Shown: positions 43,672 through 54,200 of the stretch, one piece after another
How the letters are laid out: every line of letters begins with the position of its first letter
Position numbering within the stretch: position 1 is the stretch's first letter
Assembly: GCF_016616235.1 (NCBI RefSeq)
Contig: NZ_CP067100.1
Span: 6,321,001 to 6,385,000 of the forward strand
Reading direction: 5' to 3'
From: Bradyrhizobium diazoefficiens
GTDB taxonomy: Bacteria > Pseudomonadota > Alphaproteobacteria > Rhizobiales > Xanthobacteraceae
DNA: 64,000 bases
The notes under the pieces: generated by a model
Databases searched by the model: none
Seen by the model: the letters and a program-made list of their open reading frames with translations, nothing else
Told to the model about the DNA's origin: nothing
Program-made: the position numbers and the translations under genes

Positions 43672-44760
43672 ATGGACGTTGCCGAACGAGCGCGGGCGCA
43701 CCCGACCTCCTGGTTGCATGGCGGCACTGACGCTCCGCTCGTTCCGGCGGATTTCGGCACGCAGAGGCGCGACAGGATGGTTCTCAACCTCTTCTTTGAA
43801 GAGCGGGACGACCGCTGGTTTCCCGGTGACCGCCACATCCGGCCGCTGCTGCGGCGCCTCGTCGTGGGCGAGTCCTTCATCAGCGGACAGCGCCGCGTCC
43901 TCCTCAATCTGTGCGCGGGCCTCGACCGGCTCGGCATCCGCTACCGCGTCAACGACTACCGGTACATCCGGAAGCATCCGGAGGAACTCGCCTGCATCAT
44001 CGGGCGGCCGTTCGTGCTCGACTGGTTCAAATGGAAGAACCCGCTCCTGCTCGGTGTCGCCATGTATGACCACCCGATCGATGCACCGGAGCGCCTGAAG
44101 GACCTGCAGGTGAAGCGCGTCCTGGTGCCGTGCGCCTGGTACGCCGACATGTTCCGCCCGCACTGGTCCCATGTCGACGCCTGGCCCGTCGGCATCGACA
44201 CCGATTTGTGGACGCCGACGCCGGCCGACCGCAAGAGCGTGGACGTACTGCTCTATGACAAGGTTCGCTGGGACTGCGAGCGATATGAGCCCGAACTGAT
44301 CGAACCGATCCGCAGGCATCTTTCGGCCAGCGGCCGGACGGTCGAGGTGATCCGCTACGGTCATTACAAGGAAGACGACTACAAGGCGGCGCTGGCGCGT
44401 TGCCGCAGCATGATCTTCCTGTGCGAGCATGAGAGCCAGGGCATCGCATGCCAGCAAGCGCTGTCGAGCGGCGTTCCCGTCTTTGCGTGGGATCGCCGCG
44501 GGCCGTGGCAGGATCCGAAGTATTTTCCGCACAAGGTGAGGTACGAAGGCGGCGTGTCCTCCGTGCCTTATTTCGACGCACGCTGCGGCATGACCTTCAC
44601 CGATGCGGCCGGCTTCATCTCCGGCTGGAGCGAGTTCTGGTCGCATGTGAGTGCCGGCAATTTCGCGCCGCGCGACTATGTGATCGAGAATCTGACTCTC
44701 GAGAAGGGCGCGCTTCACTATTACGAGATCGCCGAAGCCGTGATGCAGAACCAAGCGTGA
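43672..44760 (+). CDS. glycosyltransferase-like protein
   Basis: A 362-residue soluble protein with a two-Rossmann (GT-B-like) pattern. It has an early glycine/Arg segment (VGESFISGQRRVLLNLCAGLDRLGIRY). A middle region (KRVLVPCAWYADMFRPHW, VDAWPVGIDTDLWTP) is typical of GT-4-like acceptor/donor linkers. A C-terminal block (CRSMIFLCEHESQGIACQQALSSGVPVFAWDRRG) corresponds to the E-x7-E-like nucleotide-sugar site. I use the ATG at 43672; a GTG 15 bases earlier is possible. Its end overlaps the xylanase start (GTGA), so they are co-translated. Confidence 0.75.
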   Translation: MDVAERARAHPTSWLHGGTDAPLVPADFGTQRRDRMVLNLFFEERDDRWFPGDRHIRPLLRRLVVGESFISGQRRVLLNLCAGLDRLGIRYRVNDYRYIRKHPEELACIIGRPFVLDWFKWKNPLLLGVAMYDHPIDAPERLKDLQVKRVLVPCAWYADMFRPHWSHVDAWPVGIDTDLWTPTPADRKSVDVLLYDKVRWDCERYEPELIEPIRRHLSASGRTVEVIRYGHYKEDDYKAALARCRSMIFLCEHESQGIACQQALSSGVPVFAWDRRGPWQDPKYFPHKVRYEGGVSSVPYFDARCGMTFTDAAGFISGWSEFWSHVSAGNFAPRDYVIENLTLEKGALHYYEIAEAVMQNQA

Positions 44761-45824
44761 CCGGGCTCGACAGACGCGAATTTCTTCTCGGCAGCGCTGC
44801 GACGCTTGCGGCGGGCGCTTCCGCGTCGGCATTGCCGGCCGCGAAGCTTGCCCAGCGCCATCAGGGCTATGGCGCCGCCGCGACGCTGTGGGATCTGCAA
44901 GCTGATCCGCGGCTTGGCGAAGCCATCAGCACCTATTGCACCCAGGTCGTGCCGGTGCTCGAACTGAAATGGCCGATGCTGCGCCCGGACGCGCATACGT
45001 TCGCCTTCGAACGCGCCGACGCCATCCATGAATTCGCGCAGAAGAACGACCTGACCATGCGTGGCCACGCGCTCGCCTGGTATCACGACATTCCGGAGTG
45101 GACCAGGCAGATCAAGGACGGCAAAGGCGTCGAGCGCGCCTATGTCGATCACATCGGCACCGTCGTCTCCTATTACAAGGACAAGCTGACGTCGTGGGAC
45201 GTCGTCAACGAGCCGATCCCCGACAATCCCCGCAGTCCGAACGAGCGGCGCGACACGTTCTGGACGCAGCATCTCGGCGAGCGCTGGATTCCGCTGGCCT
45301 TCCGCACGGCGGCCGCGGCCGATCCATATGTCAAGCTCGCGATCAACGAATATGATATCGAATCGGCGAAGGACTCCTTCATCGCCAAGCGCGCGGCCTA
45401 CCGCAACCTGATCATGGATCTGCTCGACCGGGGCGTTCCGCTGCATGCGGTGGGCCTGCAATCGCATCTGCATGCCGAGCTCGAGATCGACACGCATGGC
45501 CTCGCCGAGTTCGTCACCGAGCTTCGCTCGTGGGGCCTGGACGTGTACGTCACCGAGCTCGACGTCGACGATCAGAAGCTGACGGGTAGTCCCGCGGAGC
45601 GCGATGCCGTCGTCGCCAAGCGCGTCGACGATCTCCTGACTGCGATCTCGGCCAGCGGCCCGGTGCGCTCGATCCTGACCTGGGGCATCTCGGACCGCTA
45701 TAGCTGGATCAACGGCACCTTCGCCCGCAAGGACAAGCAGCCGAACCGGCCGCTGCCGCTCGACGGCGAGTTCAAGCCAAAGCCGTTCATGGACGTGATC
45801 AGCAAGTTCACGAAGGACGTTTAA
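44757..45824 (+). CDS. GH10 endo-1,4-beta-xylanase, Tat-exported
   Basis: A 355-residue glycoside hydrolase family 10 enzyme. The twin-arginine signal (LDRREFLLGSAATLAAGASASA) directs it through the Tat system. The catalytic acid/base is in SWDVVNEP (Glu152) and the nucleophile in VTELDVDD (Glu267); MRGHALAWYHDIPEW is the substrate-binding block. It starts at a GTG inside the stop of the glycosyltransferase-like gene. It may trim plant hemicellulose or process the organism's own envelope glycan; co-translation with a glycosyltransferase makes the second idea worth considering. Confidence 0.93.
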   Translation: MTGLDRREFLLGSAATLAAGASASALPAAKLAQRHQGYGAAATLWDLQADPRLGEAISTYCTQVVPVLELKWPMLRPDAHTFAFERADAIHEFAQKNDLTMRGHALAWYHDIPEWTRQIKDGKGVERAYVDHIGTVVSYYKDKLTSWDVVNEPIPDNPRSPNERRDTFWTQHLGERWIPLAFRTAAAADPYVKLAINEYDIESAKDSFIAKRAAYRNLIMDLLDRGVPLHAVGLQSHLHAELEIDTHGLAEFVTELRSWGLDVYVTELDVDDQKLTGSPAERDAVVAKRVDDLLTAISASGPVRSILTWGISDRYSWINGTFARKDKQPNRPLPLDGEFKPKPFMDVISKFTKDV

Positions 45825-46786
45825 GGACGCGGTGCCTTAGCGGTCTTCGGTACTTCGAATTCGGCCGCATCCCCCATGTGATCCGGTGACAGGCTCGGAC
45901 CGCGGCGGTCGCGCGAGCTGAGCCGGAACACGTCGCGGATGTCGTCGATCGAGGTCGACGAATAGGACTGGATGCAGAGCGCAACCTGCTCCGGCGAAGC
46001 GGCGCGCATCATCGCCTCGATCGCCTCGCGGTCGAGGCGCGTGTCGTCCCAATGCGATACCGCGATGCTGCCTTGGGTGATGCGGTGCCTCGCCAGATGC
46101 TCCGGCGAGTTCGCGACGAAGTTTCCGTAAAGCAGGTATTCCGAAAACTTCTTCTTCCGGCATAGCGCCAGGGCCCAGTTCAATCCCGTCGCCGACTTGA
46201 TCGCGCCGGTCATCGCGTGTGCGGTGTCCCTGTCCCAGACCAGTGCGTTGCCGACATAGTCATCCGCGGGGAAGGAGCGGTGCTTGACGCCGAGAAGCTG
46301 ATCGACGGTGCGGAGCCACAGCACATGCAGGGGATGGCCGGCGTCGATCCCCTTGGGCGTGACGAACAGCGGCGTCTTCTCGCCACCGGCATACTGGCCG
46401 ACGTCGAATTCGCGGAAGAACAGATTGTCCGAATCCAGGATGCAGACGCGCTGTTCGGGCGCGTTGAGGACCCCGGCGATCTTGAGGATCTGCTGGATGT
46501 GCCAGCCATGGACGGGCGAGGACAGCAGCGACAGCCAGACCCTGCGGCTGCTGATGAACTGCAGCGCCGGCGGCAGCGCGAACAACCATTTCGGCAAATA
46601 GCGCGAGGCCGGAACGATGACGCGCTTGTCGGACCCGAACCGCGCGAACAGCGGCACATCCTCATCGTTAACGAGAACATAATGCCGCGTGTATCCCGTC
46701 AGCCAGGTATCGATGCTCTCGCTGAGCAGCGAAAAGCGTTCGATATCCTTGGCATAGCTGGCAGTCAGCAGTGCAACGGAATGCAT
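45821..46786 (-). CDS. DUF6492-like glycosyltransferase-type protein
   Basis: A 321-residue protein opening with VALLTASYAKDIERFSLLSESID, then HYVLVNDEDVPLF, ILDSDNLFFREFD (a DxD-like metal site after a hydrophobic strand) and DDYVGNALVWDRDT. The pattern fits the DUF6492 group, considered GT-A-like glycosyltransferases. The ATG at 46786 is chosen over a TTG at 46810. It converges on the xylanase with a 4-base overlap of stops. It probably belongs to the same glycan locus as the flippase. Confidence 0.75.
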   Translation of the reverse strand: MHSVALLTASYAKDIERFSLLSESIDTWLTGYTRHYVLVNDEDVPLFARFGSDKRVIVPASRYLPKWLFALPPALQFISSRRVWLSLLSSPVHGWHIQQILKIAGVLNAPEQRVCILDSDNLFFREFDVGQYAGGEKTPLFVTPKGIDAGHPLHVLWLRTVDQLLGVKHRSFPADDYVGNALVWDRDTAHAMTGAIKSATGLNWALALCRKKKFSEYLLYGNFVANSPEHLARHRITQGSIAVSHWDDTRLDREAIEAMMRAASPEQVALCIQSYSSTSIDDIRDVFRLSSRDRRGPSLSPDHMGDAAEFEVPKTAKAPRP

Positions 46787-46881
46787 GGAGCGCGCTCGAA
46801 TGGCGATCAAGCCGCAGTCATAGCGGCGCTGGTAGCGGTTGGAAACTTACATTCGCAATCAAGGTAAAATGAAATGTACCA

Positions 46882-47676
46882 TTAGCCATCCGACGGCAGT
46901 CCCTGCTCTATCTCGCGAAAGCGCAGCGGCGCCATGGCAGATGCGCGCTGCCACCAGTCGGCGACGCGGTCGTCGAGCGCGGTCACGCCTCGGCCCTGGC
47001 CGGGAAAGATCCGGATCTGCTGCACCGCCTCGGCTTCGAAGCCTTTGCCCTTGCGCGTGATCTTGACCGCGGCGCCTTCGCGGTCGCGCTGGGTCAGCGG
47101 CACCAGCAGGCGGCCGCGCGGGCGGAGCGACCGGAGCCAGAGCGGATGCGGATGCGAGAAGCCGGCATGCACGATGATGACATCGGCCGGTCCGCCGATG
47201 TCGCGGCGGCCGTCGCCGCGGACGACCTCGACATTGTCGTAGGCGCGAAGATAGCTCGCGGCACGCGTCGCCAGCCGCTCGTCGCAATCGACTGCCATCA
47301 CGCGCCCTTTCGGGCCGACCATCTTCGACAGCACGGCCGAGAAATAGCCGAGCCCGCAGCCGATCTGAACCACGTGGTCCTTATCTTTGACATCGAGCAG
47401 GTCGATGAAATGCGCCCACAGGCTCGGCAGGCCGGTGTCGAGCTTGCGGCGCGCGTCGATCGCGACCAGCACGTTATCGTAGAGATGGACGGGATCAGCA
47501 TCGGGCGTCAGCCGGTAGCTGTGCGCTGCCGCACTCCTAACGCGCCAAGGGCCTCTTGTCAGAAAATCCTCGCGCGGGACGGCGGCCAACGCTTCGAGCA
47601 AGCGCTTTGAGGCAATCCGCTCGCGCTTCGCAATCATCGCAACGTAATGCGCACGCGCGGCGGCAATATCACTCAT
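46882..47676 (-). CDS. protein-L-isoaspartate O-methyltransferase-like methyltransferase
   Basis: A 264-residue SAM-dependent methyltransferase of the PIMT fold. It has a helical N-terminus (ERIASKRLLEALAAVPREDFL) typical of PIMT, a SAM motif VVQIGCGLGYFSAVLSKMVG, then AVDCDERLATRAASYLR and DGRRDIGGPADVIIVHAG. Canonical PIMT repairs isoaspartyl residues. The classical substrate-loop residues are not fully conserved, so a modified specificity is possible. Its ATG overlaps the stop of the large cyclase-ATPase gene (ATGA), implying coupled expression. Confidence 0.78.
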   Translation of the reverse strand: MSDIAAARAHYVAMIAKRERIASKRLLEALAAVPREDFLTRGPWRVRSAAAHSYRLTPDADPVHLYDNVLVAIDARRKLDTGLPSLWAHFIDLLDVKDKDHVVQIGCGLGYFSAVLSKMVGPKGRVMAVDCDERLATRAASYLRAYDNVEVVRGDGRRDIGGPADVIIVHAGFSHPHPLWLRSLRPRGRLLVPLTQRDREGAAVKITRKGKGFEAEAVQQIRIFPGQGRGVTALDDRVADWWQRASAMAPLRFREIEQGLPSDG

Positions 47677-50600
47677 CGCACGGGATCAGCCGGTTCGTGA
47701 ACCGGCGCCTGCGCGCCGAGCTCGTTGACGAGCTGCATCGCCTGCTTCAGGTCCGGCGTGTAAAAGCCCTCGCTGAATTTGCCGACGATCGGGACCAGCA
47801 GCAGGCTTGCATGCTCGCGCTTGCCGGCCTCCTGCGACAGGCGCGCGAGGCTGACGGCGGTGCGCAGCTCCCAGGACAGCGCGCCCTGCTTGCGCGCGGT
47901 CTCCAGCGACAGCGCGAACAGATCCTCGGCCTCCTGCACCGACGCCGGATCGCGGTCCAGCAGCGTGATCTCGCCCTGCAAGCGGTAGACCTCGGCAAGG
48001 TAGGAGTGATCGCCGGTGCGCCTTGCGGTCGCGAGCGCGCCGTCCAGCGCGCGCAAGGCGGCATCGCGCATCCCGACCTTGGCGTAGGCTTCCGCCAGCA
48101 GGCAGCGGAACCAGCAGCCGGCGAGCCAGGAATCCATCGCCTCGTATTCGTCGAGCCCCAAGCGCATCTGGCTGATGCCCTCGTCGGCCTCGCCAAGCTG
48201 CGCCAGCGCCCAGCCGCGCAGGATCGCGGCCTGCTGCTTCCAGTGCAGGAAATTGTGCTCGGTGGCGATGATCATGGCGCGGTTGGCGTGGTCGCGCGTG
48301 CCCTCGATATCGCGCAGATGCTGGCAAAGATAGGCGCCGAACACGAGCGCGAAGGCGAGCGAGAAGGGATGACGAATCTTCTCGGCGTGCAGGATCGCCT
48401 GCTCGCTGTGCTGGCGCGCAGCATCGGGCCGGCCGAGGAACCACAAGAGGTAGCCGAGATAGGATAGCGAGACGACGCCGGGATCGGTGCCATGCCGCTC
48501 CATCAGATCAGAATGCAGGTCGGGGCTGTAGAGATTGATGCAGCGATGCAGATGATGCTGGGACGCGGCAAAACGCCCACGATAGAGCATGGTCATCGCG
48601 ATCGAGCGGTGCGCCTCGATCAGATAGCCGGTCTGCTGCGCCGGCTGGCTCCGCTCGTTGAGGCGCTCGCGCTTGGCGAACTTCAGCAGCTCGACGCTGA
48701 GATCGTGCGCGCGGGTGAGATCGGCGCGGATGAAATGGCAGACCCAGAGCCCGCGCGTGGCGGCAAAGGCCTTTTCCTCGTCGTCGAGCTGCCGGCCGAG
48801 CTCGAGCGCGCGGATGTAGTTCTCCTCGACCTCCTGCACCGCATAGCCCTTGGCGGCGATTAGGGCATTGCCGAGCGCGATGCGCAGCTCGAGCTCCATC
48901 TCGTCGGCACCCCGCATGCGCGCATTGGCCTGCACGACGCTGAGGCCCCGGCGCAGATGGCCGATCGCCTCCAGATTGGCGCCGCTCTTGGCCGCCTGCT
49001 TGCCGGCCTTGAGCCAGAAGCTGGCGGCGCCCTCGCTCTGGCCCGACTCGGTGAGGTGATGGGCGAGCAGCTCCGGCTCGCGTTCGGTCTTCTCCGGATA
49101 CATCTCCGCGAGCACCTGGGCGATGCGGGAATGCAGCTTGCGCCGCTCGCTGTGCAACAGGCTCGCATGCGCAGCGTTCTGGATCATCACGTGCTTGAAC
49201 GAGTACAGCGCATCGGGCGGATGGCCGCGGCGCATGATCAGCCCGGCCTCTTCGAGATGATTGAGCGCCGCCTCGATCTGCTCGGAAGGCGTGTTGGCGA
49301 CCGCGTGCAGCGTCTCGTAGGAGAATTCGCGGCCGATGGTGGCGCCGATCTGCGCAATCCGCTTGAACGGCCCCATCCGGTCGAGCCGCGCCATCAGCGA
49401 ATCGGTCAGGGTCGCCGGAATGGCGAGCTGCCGCCACGGGCCCGACAGCACATAGCGGCCGTGCCGTTCGGTCAACAGGTTGGATTCGAGAACGGTCTTG
49501 GTCAGCTCCTCCAGGAACAGCGGCACGCCGTCGGTCTTGACGATGATCTCCTCGACGACCTCCTTGGGAAGCTCGCGGCCGGCGACGCGCTCGACCAGCG
49601 TCGTGCGCAGCTGCCGGCTCAGACGATTCAGCACCAGCGTGGTGATGTGCGAATGCGCGTTCCAGCTCGGCTGGAATTCGGAACGCGCGGTGATGATGAC
49701 CAGGATCGGCCGGTTCTGCACCCGGTCGACCAGGAGATCGATCACCTCACGGGAGGTCGGATCGATCCAGTGCAGATCCTCGAACGCGATCACCAGCGGC
49801 ATCTCGCGCGCGAGGCCGAGGAAGTGGCTGACCAGCGCCGCGACGGTCGCATCCTTCTGCTGCTGCGGCGACAGCTCGAGCGGCGGATAGCGATCTCCGG
49901 TCGGAATCGACAGCAGCACGGCGAACAGCGGCGTGACCTGCTCGATGTCGCCATGCGCGGCGGCGATCGCGGTCTCGAGGCTCGCCAGCGATGCCGCGGA
50001 TGGATCCTCGCGGTCGAGGCCGAGCGAGAATTTGAGCTGCTCGGCGAACGGATAGAACGCCGTGGAGGTGTAATAAGGCGAGCACTGGAACGAGACCTGC
50101 CCGTGGCGGTCGCCCGCAATCCGCTCGAAGATCTCCTGGATGATGCGCGACTTGCCGATGCCGGGCTCGCCGAACTTGACCACGACCTGGCCGTCGCCGT
50201 CCCTGACCTGCTGCCAGCGGCTCATCAACAGCGCAATCTCCTCCTCGCGGTTGACGAGCGGCGTCAGCCGCGTCCCCATGGCCGCGGCGAATCGGGTCTC
50301 CACCCGGGAGGCGCGCACCACGTGCCAGGCCTGCGCTTTCTCCGAGATGCCCTTCAAGTCATGCACGCCGAGACTGCGGTAGTCGAACTTTCCCTTCAGC
50401 AGCGACTGGGTCGAGGAGGAAATCACGACGCCATTGGGCGGCGCCAGGGCTTGCAGGCGCGCGGCAAGATTGACGGTTTCTCCGACCGCGGAGTCGCGCT
50501 CCTCGGTGCCCTGTCCGACGAGATCGCCGACCACGACGAGACCGGTCGCGATGCCGATGCGGACGGCGGGCGAGTGGCTGAGCGCCCCGCGCGGCTCGAT

Positions 50601-51143
50601 CGCGCGCGCGCTCGACAGCACCCGCACGATCTCGAGCCCGGCCCGCACGGCGCGCTCGGCGTCGTCTTCATGCGCGGTCGGATAGCCGAAATAGACCAAA
50701 ATACCGTCGCCGACGAAACGGGCGGCGAAACCCTCGTAATGCTTGACCACGCGGACGCAGGTCTCGCGGAAGCTGGCGATCATGTCGCGCACGTCTTCCG
50801 GATCGAACTGCACCGAGAGCGAGGTGGAATCCACCATGTCGCAGAACATGGTGGTGAGCTGACGCCGTTCGGCGCCGACTTCCGTCCGGGCTTGCGGCTG
50901 CACTGCTGTGTCGGGTTTCGCTGCGGTCTCGGCCTGGTACAGCGCCGCCATCGCCCGCTGCAGCCGCTTGCGATCGCCGAGCGGCAGCCCGAGCTCGACC
51001 AGATCGGATTCGGTCAGATCCCCCATGACATCGAGATCGAGGCGGTGCTGGGCGAACAGATCGCCGTAATGGCCGAGACCGACGCCATCGAGCCAGCGCT
51101 TCAGCCCGCCTCCCGTTCCCGTGTCAAGCTCGTTCTCCAGCAT
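47673..51143 (-). CDS. SAM-domain adenylate cyclase fused to AAA-type ATPase and TPR-like region
   Basis: A 1156-residue multidomain signalling protein. An N-terminal sterile-alpha-motif domain (about 8-70; LKRWLDGVGLGHYGDLFAQHRLD) is followed by a class III cyclase domain (about 95-270). Its metal Asps lie in TTMFCDMVDSTSLSV and RFVGDGILVYFGYPTAHEDD, and a further motif is VGETVNLAARLQ. An AAA/NACHT-like ATPase domain comes next (Walker A FGEPGIGKSRI; Walker B LVIAFEDLHWIDP). About 500 helical residues like TPR repeats end the protein. The ATG at 51143 is preferred; the frame continues 53 codons upstream into the divergent NRPS promoter. It may make cAMP under control of the STAND-like ATPase. 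Confidence 0.9.
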   Translation of the reverse strand: MLENELDTGTGGGLKRWLDGVGLGHYGDLFAQHRLDLDVMGDLTESDLVELGLPLGDRKRLQRAMAALYQAETAAKPDTAVQPQARTEVGAERRQLTTMFCDMVDSTSLSVQFDPEDVRDMIASFRETCVRVVKHYEGFAARFVGDGILVYFGYPTAHEDDAERAVRAGLEIVRVLSSARAIEPRGALSHSPAVRIGIATGLVVVGDLVGQGTEERDSAVGETVNLAARLQALAPPNGVVISSSTQSLLKGKFDYRSLGVHDLKGISEKAQAWHVVRASRVETRFAAAMGTRLTPLVNREEEIALLMSRWQQVRDGDGQVVVKFGEPGIGKSRIIQEIFERIAGDRHGQVSFQCSPYYTSTAFYPFAEQLKFSLGLDREDPSAASLASLETAIAAAHGDIEQVTPLFAVLLSIPTGDRYPPLELSPQQQKDATVAALVSHFLGLAREMPLVIAFEDLHWIDPTSREVIDLLVDRVQNRPILVIITARSEFQPSWNAHSHITTLVLNRLSRQLRTTLVERVAGRELPKEVVEEIIVKTDGVPLFLEELTKTVLESNLLTERHGRYVLSGPWRQLAIPATLTDSLMARLDRMGPFKRIAQIGATIGREFSYETLHAVANTPSEQIEAALNHLEEAGLIMRRGHPPDALYSFKHVMIQNAAHASLLHSERRKLHSRIAQVLAEMYPEKTEREPELLAHHLTESGQSEGAASFWLKAGKQAAKSGANLEAIGHLRRGLSVVQANARMRGADEMELELRIALGNALIAAKGYAVQEVEENYIRALELGRQLDDEEKAFAATRGLWVCHFIRADLTRAHDLSVELLKFAKRERLNERSQPAQQTGYLIEAHRSIAMTMLYRGRFAASQHHLHRCINLYSPDLHSDLMERHGTDPGVVSLSYLGYLLWFLGRPDAARQHSEQAILHAEKIRHPFSLAFALVFGAYLCQHLRDIEGTRDHANRAMIIATEHNFLHWKQQAAILRGWALAQLGEADEGISQMRLGLDEYEAMDSWLAGCWFRCLLAEAYAKVGMRDAALRALDGALATARRTGDHSYLAEVYRLQGEITLLDRDPASVQEAEDLFALSLETARKQGALSWELRTAVSLARLSQEAGKREHASLLLVPIVGKFSEGFYTPDLKQAMQLVNELGAQAPVHEPADPVR

Positions 51144-51280
51144 GGTGATTTCCGCCCGACCATCACTCCGTCGAAGGGCTTTAGAGCCCCTCAACCACAG
51201 ATTTTGGGGCCCGAACTTCACCTCAGACTGGACGCGTTCCCTAAGTCTTGGGAAGAATAGCCCAATCGGATCAAAAGGGA

Positions 51281-54200
51281 ATGGCGTTGTCGGACATTGC
51301 ATCCGGAGCGGGAGAGGGATCGGACGGCTCTGGCGCCGAAACCAGGACCTTTGCCCATATCGGCGGCCTTCTAGAGCATTATGCGCGGACGACGCCGGCG
51401 GCGCCGGCCCTGCTCGGCCCTGGCCGGCCGGCCCTCACCTATGGCGGGCTGAACGACCGGATCCGGCATCTGGGCCGCACCCTGCGCGGACTTGGCATCG
51501 GCCCTGCCGACCGCATTGCCGTTGCGCTGCCGCGCGGCGCCGACAGCGCGCTCGTGCTGATCGCAGTCGCGTCGAGCTGTGCCTGCGTCCCCGTCAATCC
51601 GGATCTGACTGCGGATGAGCTGCAACGCTATTTCAGCGAACTGAAGCTCACGGCGCTCGTCACCCGGGCCGACATGAACTCACCAAGCCGCGACGTCGCC
51701 AAGGCGCTCGATATCGCGGTGATCGATTTCGTGCCGGGACCGAAAGACGATCTCGGCGGCTGCGAATTCGCCGGTCCGACGGTCGGACCGGCGAACGGCA
51801 GCGGCGGCTCGCGCGCCGATGACGACGCTTTCATCCTGTTGACGTCAGGTACGGCGGCACGGCCGAAAATGGTGCCGCTGACGCAGCGCAATGTGTGCCT
51901 GTCCGCCCACAATGCCGGCCGCGTGCTGTCGCTCGCGCCGCACGATCGCTTGCTCAACGTCCTGCCGCTGTTTCACGCCCATGGCCTGATCTCCGGCCTG
52001 CTGACGGCGCTGGCCGCGGGCTCCAGCGTGATCTGCACCGAGGGTTTCGACGCCGCGTCCTTCTTCGGCTGGATGCGGGAGCTGCGGCCGACCTGGTACA
52101 CGGCGGTGCCGACGATCCATCGCGCGCTGCTGACGGCGACGGAAGCAAATCCGGACCGCGTCCGCTCGTCGTCGCTGCGCGTGATCCGCTCGGCGTCCGC
52201 TTCGCTCGCGCCCGCGATCCTGAACGGCCTGGAAGCAATCTTCGGTGTTCCCGTGCTCGAGACCTACGGCATGACGGAAGCGGCCTCGCAGATCGCCGCC
52301 AATCCGTTCGAGCTGCGCAAGATCGGATCGGTCGGCCGCGCCGCAGGACCCGAGATCGCGATCATGGACGAGACCGGCCGCGCCCTTGCGAGCGGCGAGC
52401 GCGGCGAGATCATGCTGCGCGGACCGAACATGAGCCGCGGCTACTATAATGACGAGGCGGCCACGCAGGCCGCGTTCCGCGACGGCTGGTTCAGGACCGG
52501 CGATCTCGGCTATCTCGACGCCGACGGCTATCTCTTCATCGTCGGCCGCATCAAGGACGTCATCAACCGCGGCGGCCAGAAGATCTCGCCGCTCGAAGTG
52601 GAAGAGGTCCTGCTGAGCCATCCCGCGGTGCTGGAAGCCGGCGTGTTCGCGGTCCCGCACCCGAAGCTCGGCGAGAACGTCGCCGCGGTCGTGGTGCTGC
52701 GGCCGAATTCCGAGGCGAGCTCCGACCAGCTGCGCCAGTTCGCGCGAAAACGTCTCGCCGCCTACAAGGTGCCGAGCCTGATCCGCAGCGTGGCGGCGCT
52801 GCCGAAAGGCGCCAGCGGCAAGGTCAAGCGCAACGCGCTGGTCGAACTGATCGCGACGGCGGAGGACGCCGATGAGGAGCAACTGCCGCGCAATACGCTG
52901 GAGACCCAGCTCGCCGAGATCTGGGCCGCTCTGCTGGAGCTTCCGCAAGTCGGCATCGACCAGGACGTCTTCGCGCTCGGCGCGGACTCGCTTGCGGTGA
53001 CGCAGATGCGCTCGCGGCTGCGCGAACGCTTTGGCGTCGACTTCTCGTTCGAGGACATCTTTGATTGCGCCACGGTCAGTGCGCTTGCGGCCCGGATCGA
53101 GACCGCCGCAAGCCATCGTGACGCGGCGCTGCCAGCCTGGCGTCAGGGTACGGAAACCGATGCGCCGCTGTCGTTCCAGCAGCAGCGGATGTACGTGCTC
53201 TCGCGGCTTGATCCGACGCACTATAATTACAACGTCGTCGAAGTCGCGCGGCTTAAGGGGCAGGTCGACGTCGCGGCGCTTTCTGCGGGCCTCACCGCGA
53301 TCTGCGCGCGCCACGAGGCGCTGCGCTCGGTCTTCATCGAACGGCAGGGCGAGCCGGCGCAGCGCGTGCTGCCATCGCCGTCGCGGTTCGAACGGATCAG
53401 GCTCAAGCCCTGCCCTGCCGACAAGCAGGCCGCGGTCATCAGGCGCGAGGCGCTCAAGCTCGCGCAGTACAAGTTCGATCTCGCGCGCGAGCCGCCCCTA
53501 AAGGTCACACTGCTCTCCTTCGACAAATCCAGCCACGCGCTGGTGGTCAATGTGCATCACCTCGTCACCGACGGCTGGTCGCAGCGGTTGTTCTGGGAGG
53601 AGCTTGCCGCCCATTACGCCGCGGCGCGCAAGGCGAACATGGCGGCACTCCCGTCGCCCACCTTCCAGTACCGCGACTTTGCACTATGGCAGCAGAGCTG
53701 GGCACAGACGCCGGCGGCGAAGGAGCAGCTCGATTATTGGAAGACCCAGCTCGACGGCGTCACCACCCTGCCGCTGCGCACCGACCGGCCACGGCCGCAG
53801 GTCTGGAGCGGTCGCGGCGCCCGTCATTATCTCGAGTTCTCCAGGACACTGTCGGGCGATATTCGCGCATTGAGCCAGCACCAGGGCGTCACGCCGTTCA
53901 TGACGCTGCTCGCGGCGTTCCAGTGCCTGCTGTTCCGCCACACCGGGCATGAGGATGTCGCGACCGGATCGCTGATCGCCAACCGCAACCAGATCGAGAG
54001 CGAGCGCCTGATCGGGCTGTTCGCCAACACGCTGATCCTGCGCAACGATTTTGCCGGCGATCCGAGTTTCGGCGAGGTGTTGCGGCGAGTGCGGCAGGTG
54101 ACGCTCGATGCCTATCGCAACCAGGATCTGCCGATCGAGCAGGTGCTGCGCGCCTTGCAGGTTGCGCGAAGGACGGACGGCAATCCGCTGTTCCGGATCA

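Noticed and set aside
51144-51302. 53-codon extension of the SAM-cyclase-ATPase gene
   Set aside because: It would overlap the divergent NRPS start and carries no domain; the ATG at 51143 sits just before the SAM domain.
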